The notes: generated by a model from the sequence alone, not told the origin. DNA of 62,480 bases from Gottfriedia acidiceleris (GCF_002128425.1 NZ_NESS01000018.1:1-62480), one strand, 5' to 3'. Positions 41,272-50,978 are shown, counted from the stretch's first letter. Made by a program: numbers and translations.

Positions 41272-42399
41272 TTATTTTAAGATACCTGAACCGACAATTT
41301 TCACTTCAACTTTAGGATTAATTTTAATTTTAGCATAGTCTTTGTTCCAATCCAGTTTTTTCCACACGTCCGGATGGAATGACATTAATTGTCTTCCAAT
41401 TCCTAAAGCATCACAATTTGATTCTTGAACAGTCTTTATGACCTTTTCGGCTTTTTTTGTTAATTGCTTTGATAGTGATTTGTTTAACTTTTCAATTTCA
41501 ATTTTTGAATCTAATTCGTCATGTGCGTACTCAAGCACATCAACTTCTAGTTTTAAATTTAAATTTACTGTTATTTTATTTTCTTTTGACACTTCGATTT
41601 TCATTTTTGGATCGTTTTTTCTCACTTCAATCGATATATATCTTTCCCTAATGTCTTTTTCTTTCGGACTAACTTCGACATTAAATCTCGCGAACTTATC
41701 CATTTGATTTTTAAATAAAAGTAACATAGTAGGTTCATCATCTAAAAGATTATACCCTGTATATTTATGATTGTTAAATAAAGCTAAACCAGATATATCG
41801 ATCAATTTTTCATCAACTTTTTCAATTAGTGGCAAAACAATATCTTCACCTGGGTCGAACATAATTGTACAGATTGTTTGAACATTTTCAATCGGAACGA
41901 TTGTATGGTTTTCTGCGGTAGTAATTAAATCCAAAATTTCTTCACTTACAAGAGTTTCCTCTACTGTGTTTAGTTTTAAAATTTCTTCTGCTCGGCCCTT
42001 AGCTAAAATAACTTTAGCCCCTAATGAACTTCTTGGATCTCTATATAAGATATCGAATATAGGATAAATATCCTGTTTAGCCAACTCATTTCCAAGTAAT
42101 AAAACCCTTGTTTTATTCGTAGCAAAATCACCTGATACTTTTCGAGTAACTTTTAACCGTGCATCACCAGAGGTTTTTCCTGTAGCGTTAATAAAAACAT
42201 TTGTTGATTTAACCTGTGAGGGATCACTCCCTCCTTGGCTAGTTGATTTAATGACTGCAGTTATTAGCATATTATTATCCTCTGTTAAATCATATCCTGC
42301 ACTATAGACTAGCCTAGACTCCTTAAGTAGTCTTTGGTCCCAGCAACTTGTTAAGGGTAAGAAACATATTAACGAAATAAGAACTATTTTATACTTCAT
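41272..42399 (-). CDS. Spore germination lipoprotein, GerAC type
   Basis: Third subunit of a GerA-type germinant receptor in the spore inner membrane. The 375-residue protein has an N-terminal signal ending in a lipobox (CFLPLTSCWDQRLL, lipidated cysteine near 20), then the Ger(x)C domains with KSTSQGGSDPSQVKS and RVLLLGNELAKQDIYPIFDILYRDPRSSLGAKVILAKG. The ATG at 42399 overlaps the gerAB stop (42389) by 11 bases, showing translational coupling. Upstream ATG at 42441 would lie inside gerAB. Germinant specificity cannot be inferred. Confidence 0.93.
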   Translation of the reverse strand: MKYKIVLISLICFLPLTSCWDQRLLKESRLVYSAGYDLTEDNNMLITAVIKSTSQGGSDPSQVKSTNVFINATGKTSGDARLKVTRKVSGDFATNKTRVLLLGNELAKQDIYPIFDILYRDPRSSLGAKVILAKGRAEEILKLNTVEETLVSEEILDLITTAENHTIVPIENVQTICTIMFDPGEDIVLPLIEKVDEKLIDISGLALFNNHKYTGYNLLDDEPTMLLLFKNQMDKFARFNVEVSPKEKDIRERYISIEVRKNDPKMKIEVSKENKITVNLNLKLEVDVLEYAHDELDSKIEIEKLNKSLSKQLTKKAEKVIKTVQESNCDALGIGRQLMSFHPDVWKKLDWNKDYAKIKINPKVEVKIVGSGILK

Positions 42400-43495
42400 A
42401 TGATTTACCAAGTTCTTTCTTTTTTCTAATAAACGAAACAATTAATAAAATTAAGGGAATAAGAAAGATAAATAAATAAGTAGTAAAAGAAAGAAATGTC
42501 CCAAATTTCTCTATAAATTCTTCATTTTTTGGTATAAAAAAGCAGATTATCGCTAATGCAAGTCCTGTAAACATGGTTGTTTTACTATGGTTTTTAAATT
42601 TTAAAAGTTTACTAATTCCAAAACTAGTTAAATATAAATAAGTCACAAATGAAGTCAAAATTGGTACAACCCATATGGAAAGAAAAACAAGATCTAACCT
42701 TTCAATTACTTCGTATGATAATGATTTTAATAAATATAAAATTGGCTCGGGAACAATTGCAATTTCAGCTTTACTAAAACTCATATAACTTGTAATTAAA
42801 AAAAATGTATATAAAAGGCTTACAAAACTAATGGAAATCGTTCCAGCTTTCAAAATTTTGTTAGGGCTTCCTTTTATATACGGAAATAATACTAATATGA
42901 ATTCAAATCCCATCATAGAGATTAGCGCATCGTGAGCTCCAAAAAGGATATTTTTAACACCCGCTTGTCCTACTGGAAATAAATAACGATAATTTACATT
43001 ATTGTAAGAACAAAATTCAAAGAAAATTAAAAATAAAATTAAAACACAAACGAAAGTAAAAAAACGTGCGATTACTTTCATATTTTCTTTTGCTAAATAA
43101 ACTCCTGTACCAACTATAAATAAGATTAATACAAAATGAGGAGTAAATGTAAGAATCCATTTTTTAAGTACTGAAATGGTGATTATTACGATATAAATCG
43201 CAACAATAAAGAAAAATAAGATATAAAGATACGAAATGACAATCCCAATATATTTCCCAACTATTTTCGTTGAATATTCATAAATCGTATCTTTCGGAAA
43301 TCTCGTACCAAGCATCCACATGATTAGTAGTAGTAAAAAGACCCCAATACCAGCAACTAATGTTGAAATCCAACCATCGTGTTCTGCATGTTTATGGACT
43401 ACATATGGCAGTGAAAGTAATCCTACTCCAATTTGAGCTTGAATGATGACGAATGTAAATTGTGTTATTGAAAGCATCTTTTCATTTTTCATCAT
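42389..43495 (-). CDS. Spore germination permease, GerAB type
   Basis: This 368-residue transporter-like subunit belongs to the amino acid/polyamine/organocation superfamily, with ten predicted helices. It starts KMLSITQFTFVIIQAQIGVGLLSLPYVVHKHAEHDGWIST, the typical GerAB beginning. It is thought to bind the germinant. The ATG at 43495 follows GAGGATGGGAAA and overlaps the gerAA stop by 14 bases. An ATG at 43549 would overlap gerAA by far more and lacks a site. It sits between gerAA and gerAC in the usual A-B-C order. Confidence 0.94.
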   Translation of the reverse strand: MMKNEKMLSITQFTFVIIQAQIGVGLLSLPYVVHKHAEHDGWISTLVAGIGVFLLLLIMWMLGTRFPKDTIYEYSTKIVGKYIGIVISYLYILFFFIVAIYIVIITISVLKKWILTFTPHFVLILFIVGTGVYLAKENMKVIARFFTFVCVLILFLIFFEFCSYNNVNYRYLFPVGQAGVKNILFGAHDALISMMGFEFILVLFPYIKGSPNKILKAGTISISFVSLLYTFFLITSYMSFSKAEIAIVPEPILYLLKSLSYEVIERLDLVFLSIWVVPILTSFVTYLYLTSFGISKLLKFKNHSKTTMFTGLALAIICFFIPKNEEFIEKFGTFLSFTTYLFIFLIPLILLIVSFIRKKKELGKSYEV

Positions 43496-45053
43496 TTTCC
43501 CATCCTCTAGAATTATTTTCTCGTTTGAATTTCTTTGGCAAAGGTGCAAATGGTCGTTTTTTCATTTTCCATTGTTGAACGCGAACAACGGTATCTTTTA
43601 AATCGGATTTTCTAAATGGAGCAAATGGCGCGAAATATGGTGACCCGAACGATTCAAGTTTACATAGATGGATGAGGATAATACTAAGTCCAAAAACAAT
43701 TCCTATTAATCCTATTAATGACGCTGCAAACATTAGCGGAAATCCAAGTAAGCGGACAGAGGTTCCGATTTCATTATCTGGTACAACAAATGATGCAATT
43801 GCAGTAAGTGAAATGACAACTATCATCGTATTTGAAACTAAATTTGCCTGTACGACTGCAGTTCCAATTACTAAACCACCTACAACACCTAATGTTTGTG
43901 CAATTGGATTAGGTAGTCTTATAGCAGATTCTCTTAGTAATTCTAATGTTATTTGCATACCTAGTGCTTCAATTAATGGTGGATAGGGTACGTTTTCTAG
44001 TGAACTTTTTACATTAAACACTAGATCAATCGGAATAATTTCGAAGTGAAAAGAAACTAACGCGATATATAATGCCGGTAATGATATAGAAATTAAAAAA
44101 CTAACCAATCTTAAAATACGTGCAAATGATGCGACCATCCATCGGCTATTATAGTCATCAGGTGATTGATAAAATGTAAAAAAAGTACTAGGTAAAACAA
44201 GTGCTGAAGGGCTGCCATCCGTAAGAATTGCAACTTTCCCTTCCATTAAATTGCCCGCTATTCGGTCAGATCTCTCTGTTGTTAATACTTGTGGAAATGG
44301 TGAATATGGGTCATCTTCTATAAATTCCTCAAGATTACCTGGTGAATGTACATAATCAACATTTATATATGAAAGTCTTCTATGGACTTCCTTTACTAAC
44401 TCTTCATTTGCAATCGTATCAATATATAAGACTGCTAATCGTGTGTCAGATTCTACTCCTATTGATAAAGTTTTAACAACTAGATTAGGATTACTAATTC
44501 TTCGTCTTATTTGATTAATATTTGTCAATATACATTCTACTAATCCATCGTGAGAGCCCCTGATTGTTTGTTCACTACTAGGCTCTTGAATTGATCTATT
44601 TTGAAAAGAAGTCGTTTCTAAAATAAATACACTTTTTTCATCTTCGGTGAAAATGAGCGTGTTGCCTTTTACGATACTTAGAATACATTCATCAAATGAA
44701 TTCGAACTTTTTACATCATTAATTGATACTGTATTTGGAATCGTATCCTTTGGATTATTAATAATTTGTTGAATGATTTGGACTTCAAGAGCTTCTCTAC
44801 CTATAATTGTACTAATATAGACAACTATAATCTTTTTATTTTGGAACATTAAATGCCTAATCGTTAAATCACTCGAATTTAATAATGATTTCTTTACGTA
44901 CTCTATATTTATATCCAAATCGCCACTAATTTCAATTTTTGAATTTCGATTACTTTCGTTATATTTATTTGAACGCATTATGCATTTCACCCAATTTCCA
45001 AACTCATACAATAAATTAGACTTATTTTGTGTTAAATTAGGGTTCTTATTCAT
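43482..45053 (-). CDS. Spore germination protein, GerAA type
   Basis: Large subunit of the germinant receptor. The 523-residue protein has a hydrophilic N-terminal half (about residues 1-300) with SIGVESDTRLAVLYIDTIANEELVKEVHRRL and EGKVAILTDGSPSALVLPSTFFTFYQSPDDY, then four to five membrane segments (SFLISISLPALYIALVSFH and following) and a cytoplasmic basic tail. All are diagnostic. The start is uncertain: ATG at 45053 has a weak GGAA site, while an internal ATG at 44978 has GGGTGA. Spore receptor operons are usually controlled by sigma-G, but I cannot confirm such a promoter here. Confidence 0.93.
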   Translation of the reverse strand: MNKNPNLTQNKSNLLYEFGNWVKCIMRSNKYNESNRNSKIEISGDLDINIEYVKKSLLNSSDLTIRHLMFQNKKIIVVYISTIIGREALEVQIIQQIINNPKDTIPNTVSINDVKSSNSFDECILSIVKGNTLIFTEDEKSVFILETTSFQNRSIQEPSSEQTIRGSHDGLVECILTNINQIRRRISNPNLVVKTLSIGVESDTRLAVLYIDTIANEELVKEVHRRLSYINVDYVHSPGNLEEFIEDDPYSPFPQVLTTERSDRIAGNLMEGKVAILTDGSPSALVLPSTFFTFYQSPDDYNSRWMVASFARILRLVSFLISISLPALYIALVSFHFEIIPIDLVFNVKSSLENVPYPPLIEALGMQITLELLRESAIRLPNPIAQTLGVVGGLVIGTAVVQANLVSNTMIVVISLTAIASFVVPDNEIGTSVRLLGFPLMFAASLIGLIGIVFGLSIILIHLCKLESFGSPYFAPFAPFRKSDLKDTVVRVQQWKMKKRPFAPLPKKFKRENNSRGWENDEK

Positions 45054-45093
45054 TTAGAAATTCCAGTATTTGTAAAACCAGTAATGATTGAAT

Positions 45094-45144
45094 AAAAAAG
45101 GCGACCCTATAAGTCAAAGTATTGACTTTAAGGTCGCCTTTTTA
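45094..45144 (-). terminator. Terminator of the fru operon
   Basis: The stem AAAAAAGGCGACC / GGTCGCCTTTTT contains an inner AGTCA / TGACT stem. It lies between the gerAA start and the fruA stop. Confidence 0.92.
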
Positions 45145-45154
45145 TTGGACTTAA

Positions 45155-47005
45155 TTATTCATTCACTCTTTTTTTCCAAATCCCAAGCATGATCGCTGTA
45201 ATGATTGATCCAATTAATATTGCTAGTAAATACAACAACGGTTTATTTACTAACGGAATAACAAATGCTCCACCATGTGGTGCAGGTAGTGTAATACCAA
45301 ATGCCATTGTAAGTCCACCTGCTACCGAAGAACCTACAACAGAACTTATAATTACTCTTACTGGGTCTGCAGCAGCAAATGGTATCGCTCCTTCAGTTAT
45401 AAAAGAAATCCCCATAACATAGTTTGTAATACCTGATTTACGTTCCATTTCAGTAAACTTCGATTTGAAAAGTGTCGTAGCTAAAGCAATACCTAATGGA
45501 GGTACCATTCCACCTGCCATAACAGCAGCATGTGGTGCAAAATTATTTGCTGCAATTGCCGCTATACCAAATGTGAATGCAGCTTTATTTATAGGTCCAC
45601 CCATATCTACTGCCATCATTCCACCAAGAATTAAACCTAACAATACAGCGTTTCCACCATTTAAACTACTTAACCAATGAGTTAAAGCTGAGTTTAAATA
45701 AGTTACAGGAGGATTTACGACTAACTCCATTAAAATACCAGTAATTAACAACCCAAATACTGGATATAATAGAACCGGTTTAATACCTTCTAATGATTTA
45801 GGTAACTTAGAAAATACTTTCTTTAATCCTAGTACAACATAACCAGCAAGGAAACCTGCAATTAAACCACCTAAGAATCCCGCCCCAGCGCTTGAAGCTA
45901 AAAATCCACCAACTACACCGGGTACAAATCCAGGTCGATCTGCAATCGAACTTGCAATAAAACCAGCTAATATAGGAACTAAATAACTAAAAGCACCAGT
46001 TCCTCCAATTTTCATTAGTAATTCAGCCACTGGACCTTTTGTATGAATTCCTCCAAAAGCAAATGCTAACGCTATCAGAATTCCTCCACCAACTACAAAA
46101 GGTAACATATTACTTACACCATTCATTAAGTGCTTATAAATACCAGAACCTTGATTAGTTGAAGAACTACCTCCACCATTTTTATTAGCAGAAAAAATTG
46201 GTGCATCTTGTTTAACAGCTCTTTCAAGTAATTCCTTTGACTTACGAATTCCATCTGCTACTGGTACTTGGATGACATGTTTTCCATCAAAGCGATTTAC
46301 TTCTACTTGTTTATCCGCTGCTACGATAATAGCTGATGCTCTACTAATCTCGTCTTTTGTTAATTCATTTTTGATCCCTGTTGATCCATTTGTTTCAACT
46401 TTTAAATCGATATTTAACTCTTTTGCTTTTGCCTTTAAAGCATCAGCCGCCATATAAGTATGAGCAATACCTGTTGGACATGCAGTTACTGCAAGGACTA
46501 ATGGGCGTGAAGAATCTTCAATAATAGTTTCTTCATTTTCAGCATTTAACGATTTTTCTTTTTGATCGATTAATTGAATAATCTCACTTGCATCATTTGC
46601 ACTTAATAATGAGCCACGAAATTCTTCATCCATTAATAATGAAGATAATCTAGATAATGTTTCTAAATGCGCATTATTAGCTCCTTCACTAGCTGCAATC
46701 ATAAAAAATAAATGAGCCGGCTGACCATCAAGTGATTCATAGTCAATTCCATCTTTTGATCGACCAAATGCAATTGCAGGAGTCTTAACCGCTGCAGTCT
46801 TAGCATGTGGAATCGCAATTCCTTCTCCAATTCCTGTTGTACTTTGACCTTCACGTGTTAAAATCGCTTCTTTAAACTGTTGTTTATCATTTAATTTCCC
46901 TGCATGATCTAAAACCTGTATTAATTCATCAATTACTGACATTTTTGATGATGAATTCAAATCAATGAGAACTGTATCTATTTTTAATAATTCCGTTATT
47001 CTCAT
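45155..47005 (-). CDS. fruA: PTS fructose transporter subunit IIABC
   Basis: Imports and phosphorylates fructose to fructose 1-phosphate. The 616 residues hold, in order, an EIIA domain (about 1-150; active histidine H67 in GIAIPHAK), an EIIB domain (about 165-265; cysteine C176 in AVTACPTGIAHTYM), and a membrane EIIC domain (about 285-616). It starts 12 bp after fruK in the fruR-fruK-fruA operon. A serine- and glycine-rich linker near residue 280 joins B and C. Confidence 0.96.
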   Translation of the reverse strand: MRITELLKIDTVLIDLNSSSKMSVIDELIQVLDHAGKLNDKQQFKEAILTREGQSTTGIGEGIAIPHAKTAAVKTPAIAFGRSKDGIDYESLDGQPAHLFFMIAASEGANNAHLETLSRLSSLLMDEEFRGSLLSANDASEIIQLIDQKEKSLNAENEETIIEDSSRPLVLAVTACPTGIAHTYMAADALKAKAKELNIDLKVETNGSTGIKNELTKDEISRASAIIVAADKQVEVNRFDGKHVIQVPVADGIRKSKELLERAVKQDAPIFSANKNGGGSSSTNQGSGIYKHLMNGVSNMLPFVVGGGILIALAFAFGGIHTKGPVAELLMKIGGTGAFSYLVPILAGFIASSIADRPGFVPGVVGGFLASSAGAGFLGGLIAGFLAGYVVLGLKKVFSKLPKSLEGIKPVLLYPVFGLLITGILMELVVNPPVTYLNSALTHWLSSLNGGNAVLLGLILGGMMAVDMGGPINKAAFTFGIAAIAANNFAPHAAVMAGGMVPPLGIALATTLFKSKFTEMERKSGITNYVMGISFITEGAIPFAAADPVRVIISSVVGSSVAGGLTMAFGITLPAPHGGAFVIPLVNKPLLYLLAILIGSIITAIMLGIWKKRVNE

Positions 47006-47017
47006 AAATTGCCCCCC

Positions 47018-47929
47018 CTATACTTTTTCAATCTTTACTTGATTAAGTAATTCTTCAATTTTCTCTCTTTTTGTTAAATCCTCTGAAAAAGCAGTAGCAC
47101 TACCCGATGCTACCCCTACTTTAAACGCAGTTTCAATACTATTTGTTTTTACATAAGTACCAACAAAACCAGCTACAAGTGAATCACCTGCACCGACTGA
47201 ATTGATGACTACTCCTTTTGGAACATTTGAAACATAAACGGAAGACTCGGTAATAAGAACCGCTCCATCACCTGCAAACGATATCCCTACATTTTGAGCA
47301 CCCATTTCAACTAACTTTTTACCGTATGGGATTGCTTGCTCAATTGAGGTAATTTTGACATCAAATAATTCGCCTAATTCATGATGATTTGGCTTGATAA
47401 AAAATGGTCGATGTTTAACTACATCTAAAAGTACTTTTCCACTTGCATCTACAATGATATGAATCCCATTTTCTTTTCCCCATAATGTCAATTGTTCATA
47501 TAAATCAGGTGGTAATGTGTTAGGAATATTACCAGCTAATACTACATAATCACCTTTTTTAATTTGTTTTAGCTTATAAAAAAATTGATCTAGTTTTTCC
47601 TCGGAAATTGCAGGCCCTGGTCCGTTGATTTCAGTTTCTAATTGAGATTTTAATTTTATGTTGATTCTAGAATCGCCTTCCACTTGAACAAAGTCAGTAG
47701 TAACTTTTTCATTTCCCAACACATTTTTAATAAAATCTCCAGTAAACCCTCCGACGAAACCAAGTGCTATGCTTTCGACATCTAATCTTTTCAAAACTCT
47801 AGAAACGTTAATTCCTTTACCACCAGGAAATTTATTTTCCCTTTTCATTCGATTAATTTTTCCTAATTGAATCTCGTCTACCTCAACGATGTAATCAATT
47901 GAAGGATTAAGTGTTACTGTATAAATCAT
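47018..47929 (-). CDS. fruK: 1-phosphofructokinase
   Basis: Phosphorylates fructose 1-phosphate to fructose 1,6-bisphosphate. The 303-residue PfkB-family kinase has the N-terminal TLNPSIDYIVEVDEIQLGKINR, the substrate-binding FPGGKGINVSRVLKRL, and the C-terminal SVGAGDSLVAGFVG motif with the catalytic aspartate. Its start overlaps the fruR stop by 4 bases (ATGA type), indicating coupling, and fruA follows at 12 bp. Confidence 0.96.
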   Translation of the reverse strand: MIYTVTLNPSIDYIVEVDEIQLGKINRMKRENKFPGGKGINVSRVLKRLDVESIALGFVGGFTGDFIKNVLGNEKVTTDFVQVEGDSRINIKLKSQLETEINGPGPAISEEKLDQFFYKLKQIKKGDYVVLAGNIPNTLPPDLYEQLTLWGKENGIHIIVDASGKVLLDVVKHRPFFIKPNHHELGELFDVKITSIEQAIPYGKKLVEMGAQNVGISFAGDGAVLITESSVYVSNVPKGVVINSVGAGDSLVAGFVGTYVKTNSIETAFKVGVASGSATAFSEDLTKREKIEELLNQVKIEKV

Positions 47930-48681
47930 GATTTCACTACCTTTATCAAAGATGTTTTTTCCTCTAATTGTTTGGCTAGTACATCATCTATTTCGTCCGT
48001 TATAATAATCGCATCTTCAATTTCACCAATTTTTGCAAAACTTGTTTCACCAAATTTACTATAATCAGCTATTATAAAAACTTTCTCTGAAATAGAGATT
48101 GCTGTTTTCTTTACAAATGCCTCTTCAGGATCTGGCGTTGTAAAGCCAAACTCGAGATGGATTCCGTTCGCTCCAATAAAACATTTATCAAACCGATAAT
48201 TCTTTAGACTTTCAGAAGCCATACTTCCTATCAATGCTTTTGTATGCCCTTTCATTTTTCCTCCTATCAGATAGGCGGACACTTCATTCTCAAAAAGAGC
48301 TTCGACATGCATTAATCCATTCGTAACGACTGTTACATCTAAACCCTTTAATAGCGGAATCATTTCGAATGTAGTACTACCAGCATCTAAATATATACAA
48401 TCGCCTTCATTAATTTGAGTTACTGCAAGCCCAGCGATTAATTTTTTACTTTGAACGTTTTTGGATGTTTTTTCAGTCATACTTAATTCTGTGGCTTTGC
48501 TATTGATTGAAGCTGCTCCACCATGAACTCTTTTTAAGAGATTAAGAGACTCAAGCTCAACTAAATCACGACGAATGGTCGACTCAGAAGTATTTGTAGC
48601 TTCTACAATATCCCTTAATTTCACAATACCCATTCTTTTTATCATATCTATAATGAATTGTTGTCTTTCCGGAGTTAACAT
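47926..48681 (-). CDS. fruR: DeoR-family regulator of the fructose operon
   Basis: This 251-residue protein has an N-terminal DeoR helix-turn-helix (RQQFIIDMIKRMGIVKLRDIVEATNTSESTIRRDLVELESL, about residues 5-45) and a sugar-phosphate-sensing domain with YLDAGSTTFEM and the final ADYSKFGETSFA stretch. The expected ligand is fructose 1-phosphate. The ATG at 48681 follows AAAGGATGA; the upstream ATG at 48738 lies inside the promoter region. It is the first gene of fruRKA, and three 20-bp-spaced direct repeats lie upstream of its promoter. Confidence 0.93.
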   Translation of the reverse strand: MLTPERQQFIIDMIKRMGIVKLRDIVEATNTSESTIRRDLVELESLNLLKRVHGGAASINSKATELSMTEKTSKNVQSKKLIAGLAVTQINEGDCIYLDAGSTTFEMIPLLKGLDVTVVTNGLMHVEALFENEVSAYLIGGKMKGHTKALIGSMASESLKNYRFDKCFIGANGIHLEFGFTTPDPEEAFVKKTAISISEKVFIIADYSKFGETSFAKIGEIEDAIIITDEIDDVLAKQLEEKTSLIKVVKS

Positions 48682-48705
48682 AGAATTCATCCTTTCATAA
48701 AACCA

Positions 48706-48816
48706 AGTATAAGTCACAAAAAATAAAAAATCAATCATTTCCTTCCAAAAACATTCATTAACATTCTTAAACGTTCAAAATCAATCAAACACGCTCAAAT
48801 TTGTAAAAATTTACAA
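48706..48816 (-). promoter_or_regulatory. fruRKA promoter with FruR-type direct repeats
   Basis: On the reverse strand -35 TTGATT (48734-48729) and -10 TATACT (48711-48706) have a 17-bp spacer. Upstream, TGAGCGTGTTTGA, TGAACGTTTAAGA and TGAATGTTTTTGG begin at 48797, 48777 and 48757, exactly 20 bp apart. A palindrome TTGTAAAAATTTACAA occupies 48801-48816. Confidence 0.72.
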
Positions 48817-48990
48817 GCTACATTAAACTTAAATTAGTATTTTTATTTGTTTTTTATATTATTTCTTATGATTACTCATATTATTTATCAATTTAAGTTG
48901 TACTCAATTTTTAGATTCATAGAGTCTAGTATAAGTTTTAGTTTCTTTAAAGGTTTAATCAATTAATAAAATAGAAATGGGGAATATCTT

Positions 48991-49482
48991 TTGAACGAGA
49001 ATATCCAAATCCGTGAAGAACTTATGGAAGTTATTGATCATTTAACAGATGAACAGTTAAATAAGAAAGTAAGTAATGAAAAATGGTCCATTATGCAAGT
49101 TCTTGAACATTTATACTTAATGGAATCTAAATTAGTAAAACTGATGACACGTACATTTAATGAAGCACCTAGTGAATTAATACCAGATAAACCAATTCAT
49201 CTAGCAACTGATCGGACTCAAAAAGTAACCTCTCCACCTCATTTTGAACCAACTGATCAATTCATTACGAAAATTGAAATGACGGAGAAATTGAACCAAT
49301 CTAGAAAGTCACTACTTAATTTTGTTGAACTAACTAAAGATCATAAATTGGATGATAAAGGCATGCCACATCCGATTTTTGGAAAAATCAATTTAAAACA
49401 ATGGATTCCTTTTATTGGCGTTCATGAAAAACGTCATATTGAACAAATTAGAGAATTAAAAAACGAATTATTAATTAAATAA
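48991..49482 (+). CDS. DinB-like domain protein
   Basis: This 163-residue four-helix-bundle protein of the DinB/DUF664 superfamily is thought to be metal-dependent and in some cases involves bacillithiol. Metal-ligand histidines are visible in QVLEHLYLMES (about residue 39) and VHEKRHIEQIREL (about 145-150). The start is TTG with GGGGAATATCTT upstream. It is monocistronic, divergent from fruR and followed by a terminator. The substrate is unknown. Many Bacillus genomes carry dozens of such genes. Confidence 0.87.
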   Translation: MNENIQIREELMEVIDHLTDEQLNKKVSNEKWSIMQVLEHLYLMESKLVKLMTRTFNEAPSELIPDKPIHLATDRTQKVTSPPHFEPTDQFITKIEMTEKLNQSRKSLLNFVELTKDHKLDDKGMPHPIFGKINLKQWIPFIGVHEKRHIEQIRELKNELLIK

Positions 49483-49581
49483 ACACATTATCTTGGAAGT
49501 TGATTACACCAAATTTTAAAATATTTTTCATCTGATTTCCTTTTATTATTTATGGTTTACTACAAAACCTCTTAGCAATAT

Positions 49582-49614
49582 AAAAAAGAGCTTACAACTC
49601 GTAAGCTCTTTTTT
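49582..49614. terminator. Bidirectional terminator
   Basis: The stem AAAAAAGAGCTTAC / GTAAGCTCTTTTTT has a 5-nt loop and lies between the convergent dinB-like and DUF4931 genes. Confidence 0.93.
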
Positions 49615-50404
49615 ATATTGAAGAAATTGCCTCTAATTCTTTTTGATAAAGACTTAGAATTTGATCTTTATGCACTTCTAACTGATTAGACACTTGAGAA
49701 ATTGAATAGCCAATAAATAATGGAGATACAACAAATCTCGGAATAATTTTACAAATAATTTTACGCTTCCATTTATAAAAGAATAAATTATAGCTTTTAA
49801 GTCCTTTATAAAAATGGTTAAGTAAATAATGTGTAACCGTTTGTAAATATACAGCCATTTGTGGAATATATTTTTGATCATCAATTAGAATATTGAATTC
49901 TCTAAATCCCATAATTGGGTGAGTAGATATATTTAATTCATATCCATTATCCGATGAAATGGTAATACCCTCGAAATACACATCCGTTACCTTTTTGTTG
50001 TAATCAATTTTTTTTAATCCAACAATTTGCATATGTGGATGACTTAGTGTTCCTCCAGATAATGGGCCATGGTTTTTATATAAAATAACCGATTTGAATT
50101 CTCCTGTTGATTCCATTTCATCCCATTTATCAATTGCAAAGGTTAATAATTCTGTCAAATGTGTTAAAGTATAGTTCGATGGATCGCCTTCACAATTATC
50201 GCTTTCAATAATAACAGTTTGAAAAGTATCTTCCAATGTTGGAAATTTATTCTTTAAATAAATGATCGAGCCAGATGTATCGATAATATCAGTTAAGTTT
50301 TCTCGATCACAGAATGGGCATTTAACTTCTTTATTTTTAATACTATCTGGTTTTTTTACGCCAATATCCATTTTAAATTGTAAAACCTCATTTTGAATCT
50401 CCAT
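49613..50404 (-). CDS. DUF4931 protein, GalT/HIT-superfamily fold
   Basis: This 263-residue protein is related to galactose-1-phosphate uridylyltransferases. It has a CPFCDREN zinc-type motif (about residues 29-36), the nucleotidyl-binding KNKFPTLEDTFQTVIIES region, and the catalytic HIT-like LSHPHMQIVGL (H-x-H-x-Q, about 122). It may transfer a nucleotide or hydrolyse one, but the reaction is not established. The ATG start has AAAGGGGAAACC upstream. It is alone, with a 400-bp gene-free stretch beyond its start. Confidence 0.85.
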   Translation of the reverse strand: MEIQNEVLQFKMDIGVKKPDSIKNKEVKCPFCDRENLTDIIDTSGSIIYLKNKFPTLEDTFQTVIIESDNCEGDPSNYTLTHLTELLTFAIDKWDEMESTGEFKSVILYKNHGPLSGGTLSHPHMQIVGLKKIDYNKKVTDVYFEGITISSDNGYELNISTHPIMGFREFNILIDDQKYIPQMAVYLQTVTHYLLNHFYKGLKSYNLFFYKWKRKIICKIIPRFVVSPLFIGYSISQVSNQLEVHKDQILSLYQKELEAISSI

Positions 50405-50751
50405 TATGGTTTCCCCTTTGAATAAATTGAAAAAAATTATTTATTTTAAGTTCTCCTCTTTGAAAATAAACTAATTGTTAAAATATTTTTTTGGAATTGA
50501 AGCAAAAACACTATAAAAAATTCACTTCAGCAATATGTAATTTCTATTATTTAAATAATAATAAACAAAAAGGTTGATTATCAATTAAAACGCTCATAAT
50601 TATCAATTCATTTTTTAGATTTAACAATTTTCACCCAAAAATTCCTTAAGTTTGTTGCTATCTTATAAAACATTTCAAATTTAATAAGATCAAATTAATT
50701 TTAGTGTTTTAAAATAGTATCATTTTTAACTAATTTTCAAATACTAACTAC
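50405..50751. other. A+T-rich intergenic stretch
   Basis: Divergent region between the DUF4931 and YpzG-like genes. No ORF with a ribosome binding site is visible; it presumably carries both promoters. Confidence 0.4.
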
Positions 50752-50769
50752 GATATTCAATTGAATATC
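50752..50769. promoter_or_regulatory. 18-bp perfect palindrome upstream of the YpzG-like gene
   Basis: GATATTCAATTGAATATC is perfectly self-complementary and lies 36 bp before the start codon. TTCAATTGAA also occurs near 59930, and a shifted copy lies near 60950. Confidence 0.5.
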
Positions 50770-50805
50770 AAAGAAATCCTAAATTATCTTAGAGGTGAAT
50801 CAAAT

Positions 50806-50958
50806 ATGACATTAAAAAATCATTTAGATCCTCATTCTCAAAAGTTTTACCACAATTGGACTAGACCTAAACATGCTAAATCACAAGTCAATGGACATAC
50901 TATGGAGTCTCAAAACACGATCATTTTAAAAAGCAATGCTAAGGCACATAGATGGTAA
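50806..50958 (+). CDS. YpzG-like small protein, 50 residues
   Basis: The sequence TLKNHLDPHSQKFYHNWTRP then KHAKSQVNGHTMESQNTIIL and KSNAKAHRW fits the YpzG family of small Bacillus proteins, thought to be made in sporulating cells. The start at 50806 is chosen for AGAGGTGAATCAAAT upstream; an in-frame ATG at 50761 lies within a palindrome and lacks a site. A terminator follows at 20 bp. The function is unknown; the basic, Asn/Gln-rich composition is typical of small spore proteins. Confidence 0.82.
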   Translation: MTLKNHLDPHSQKFYHNWTRPKHAKSQVNGHTMESQNTIILKSNAKAHRW

Positions 50959-50978
50959 AAAAGGATAATTAAGGAGCA

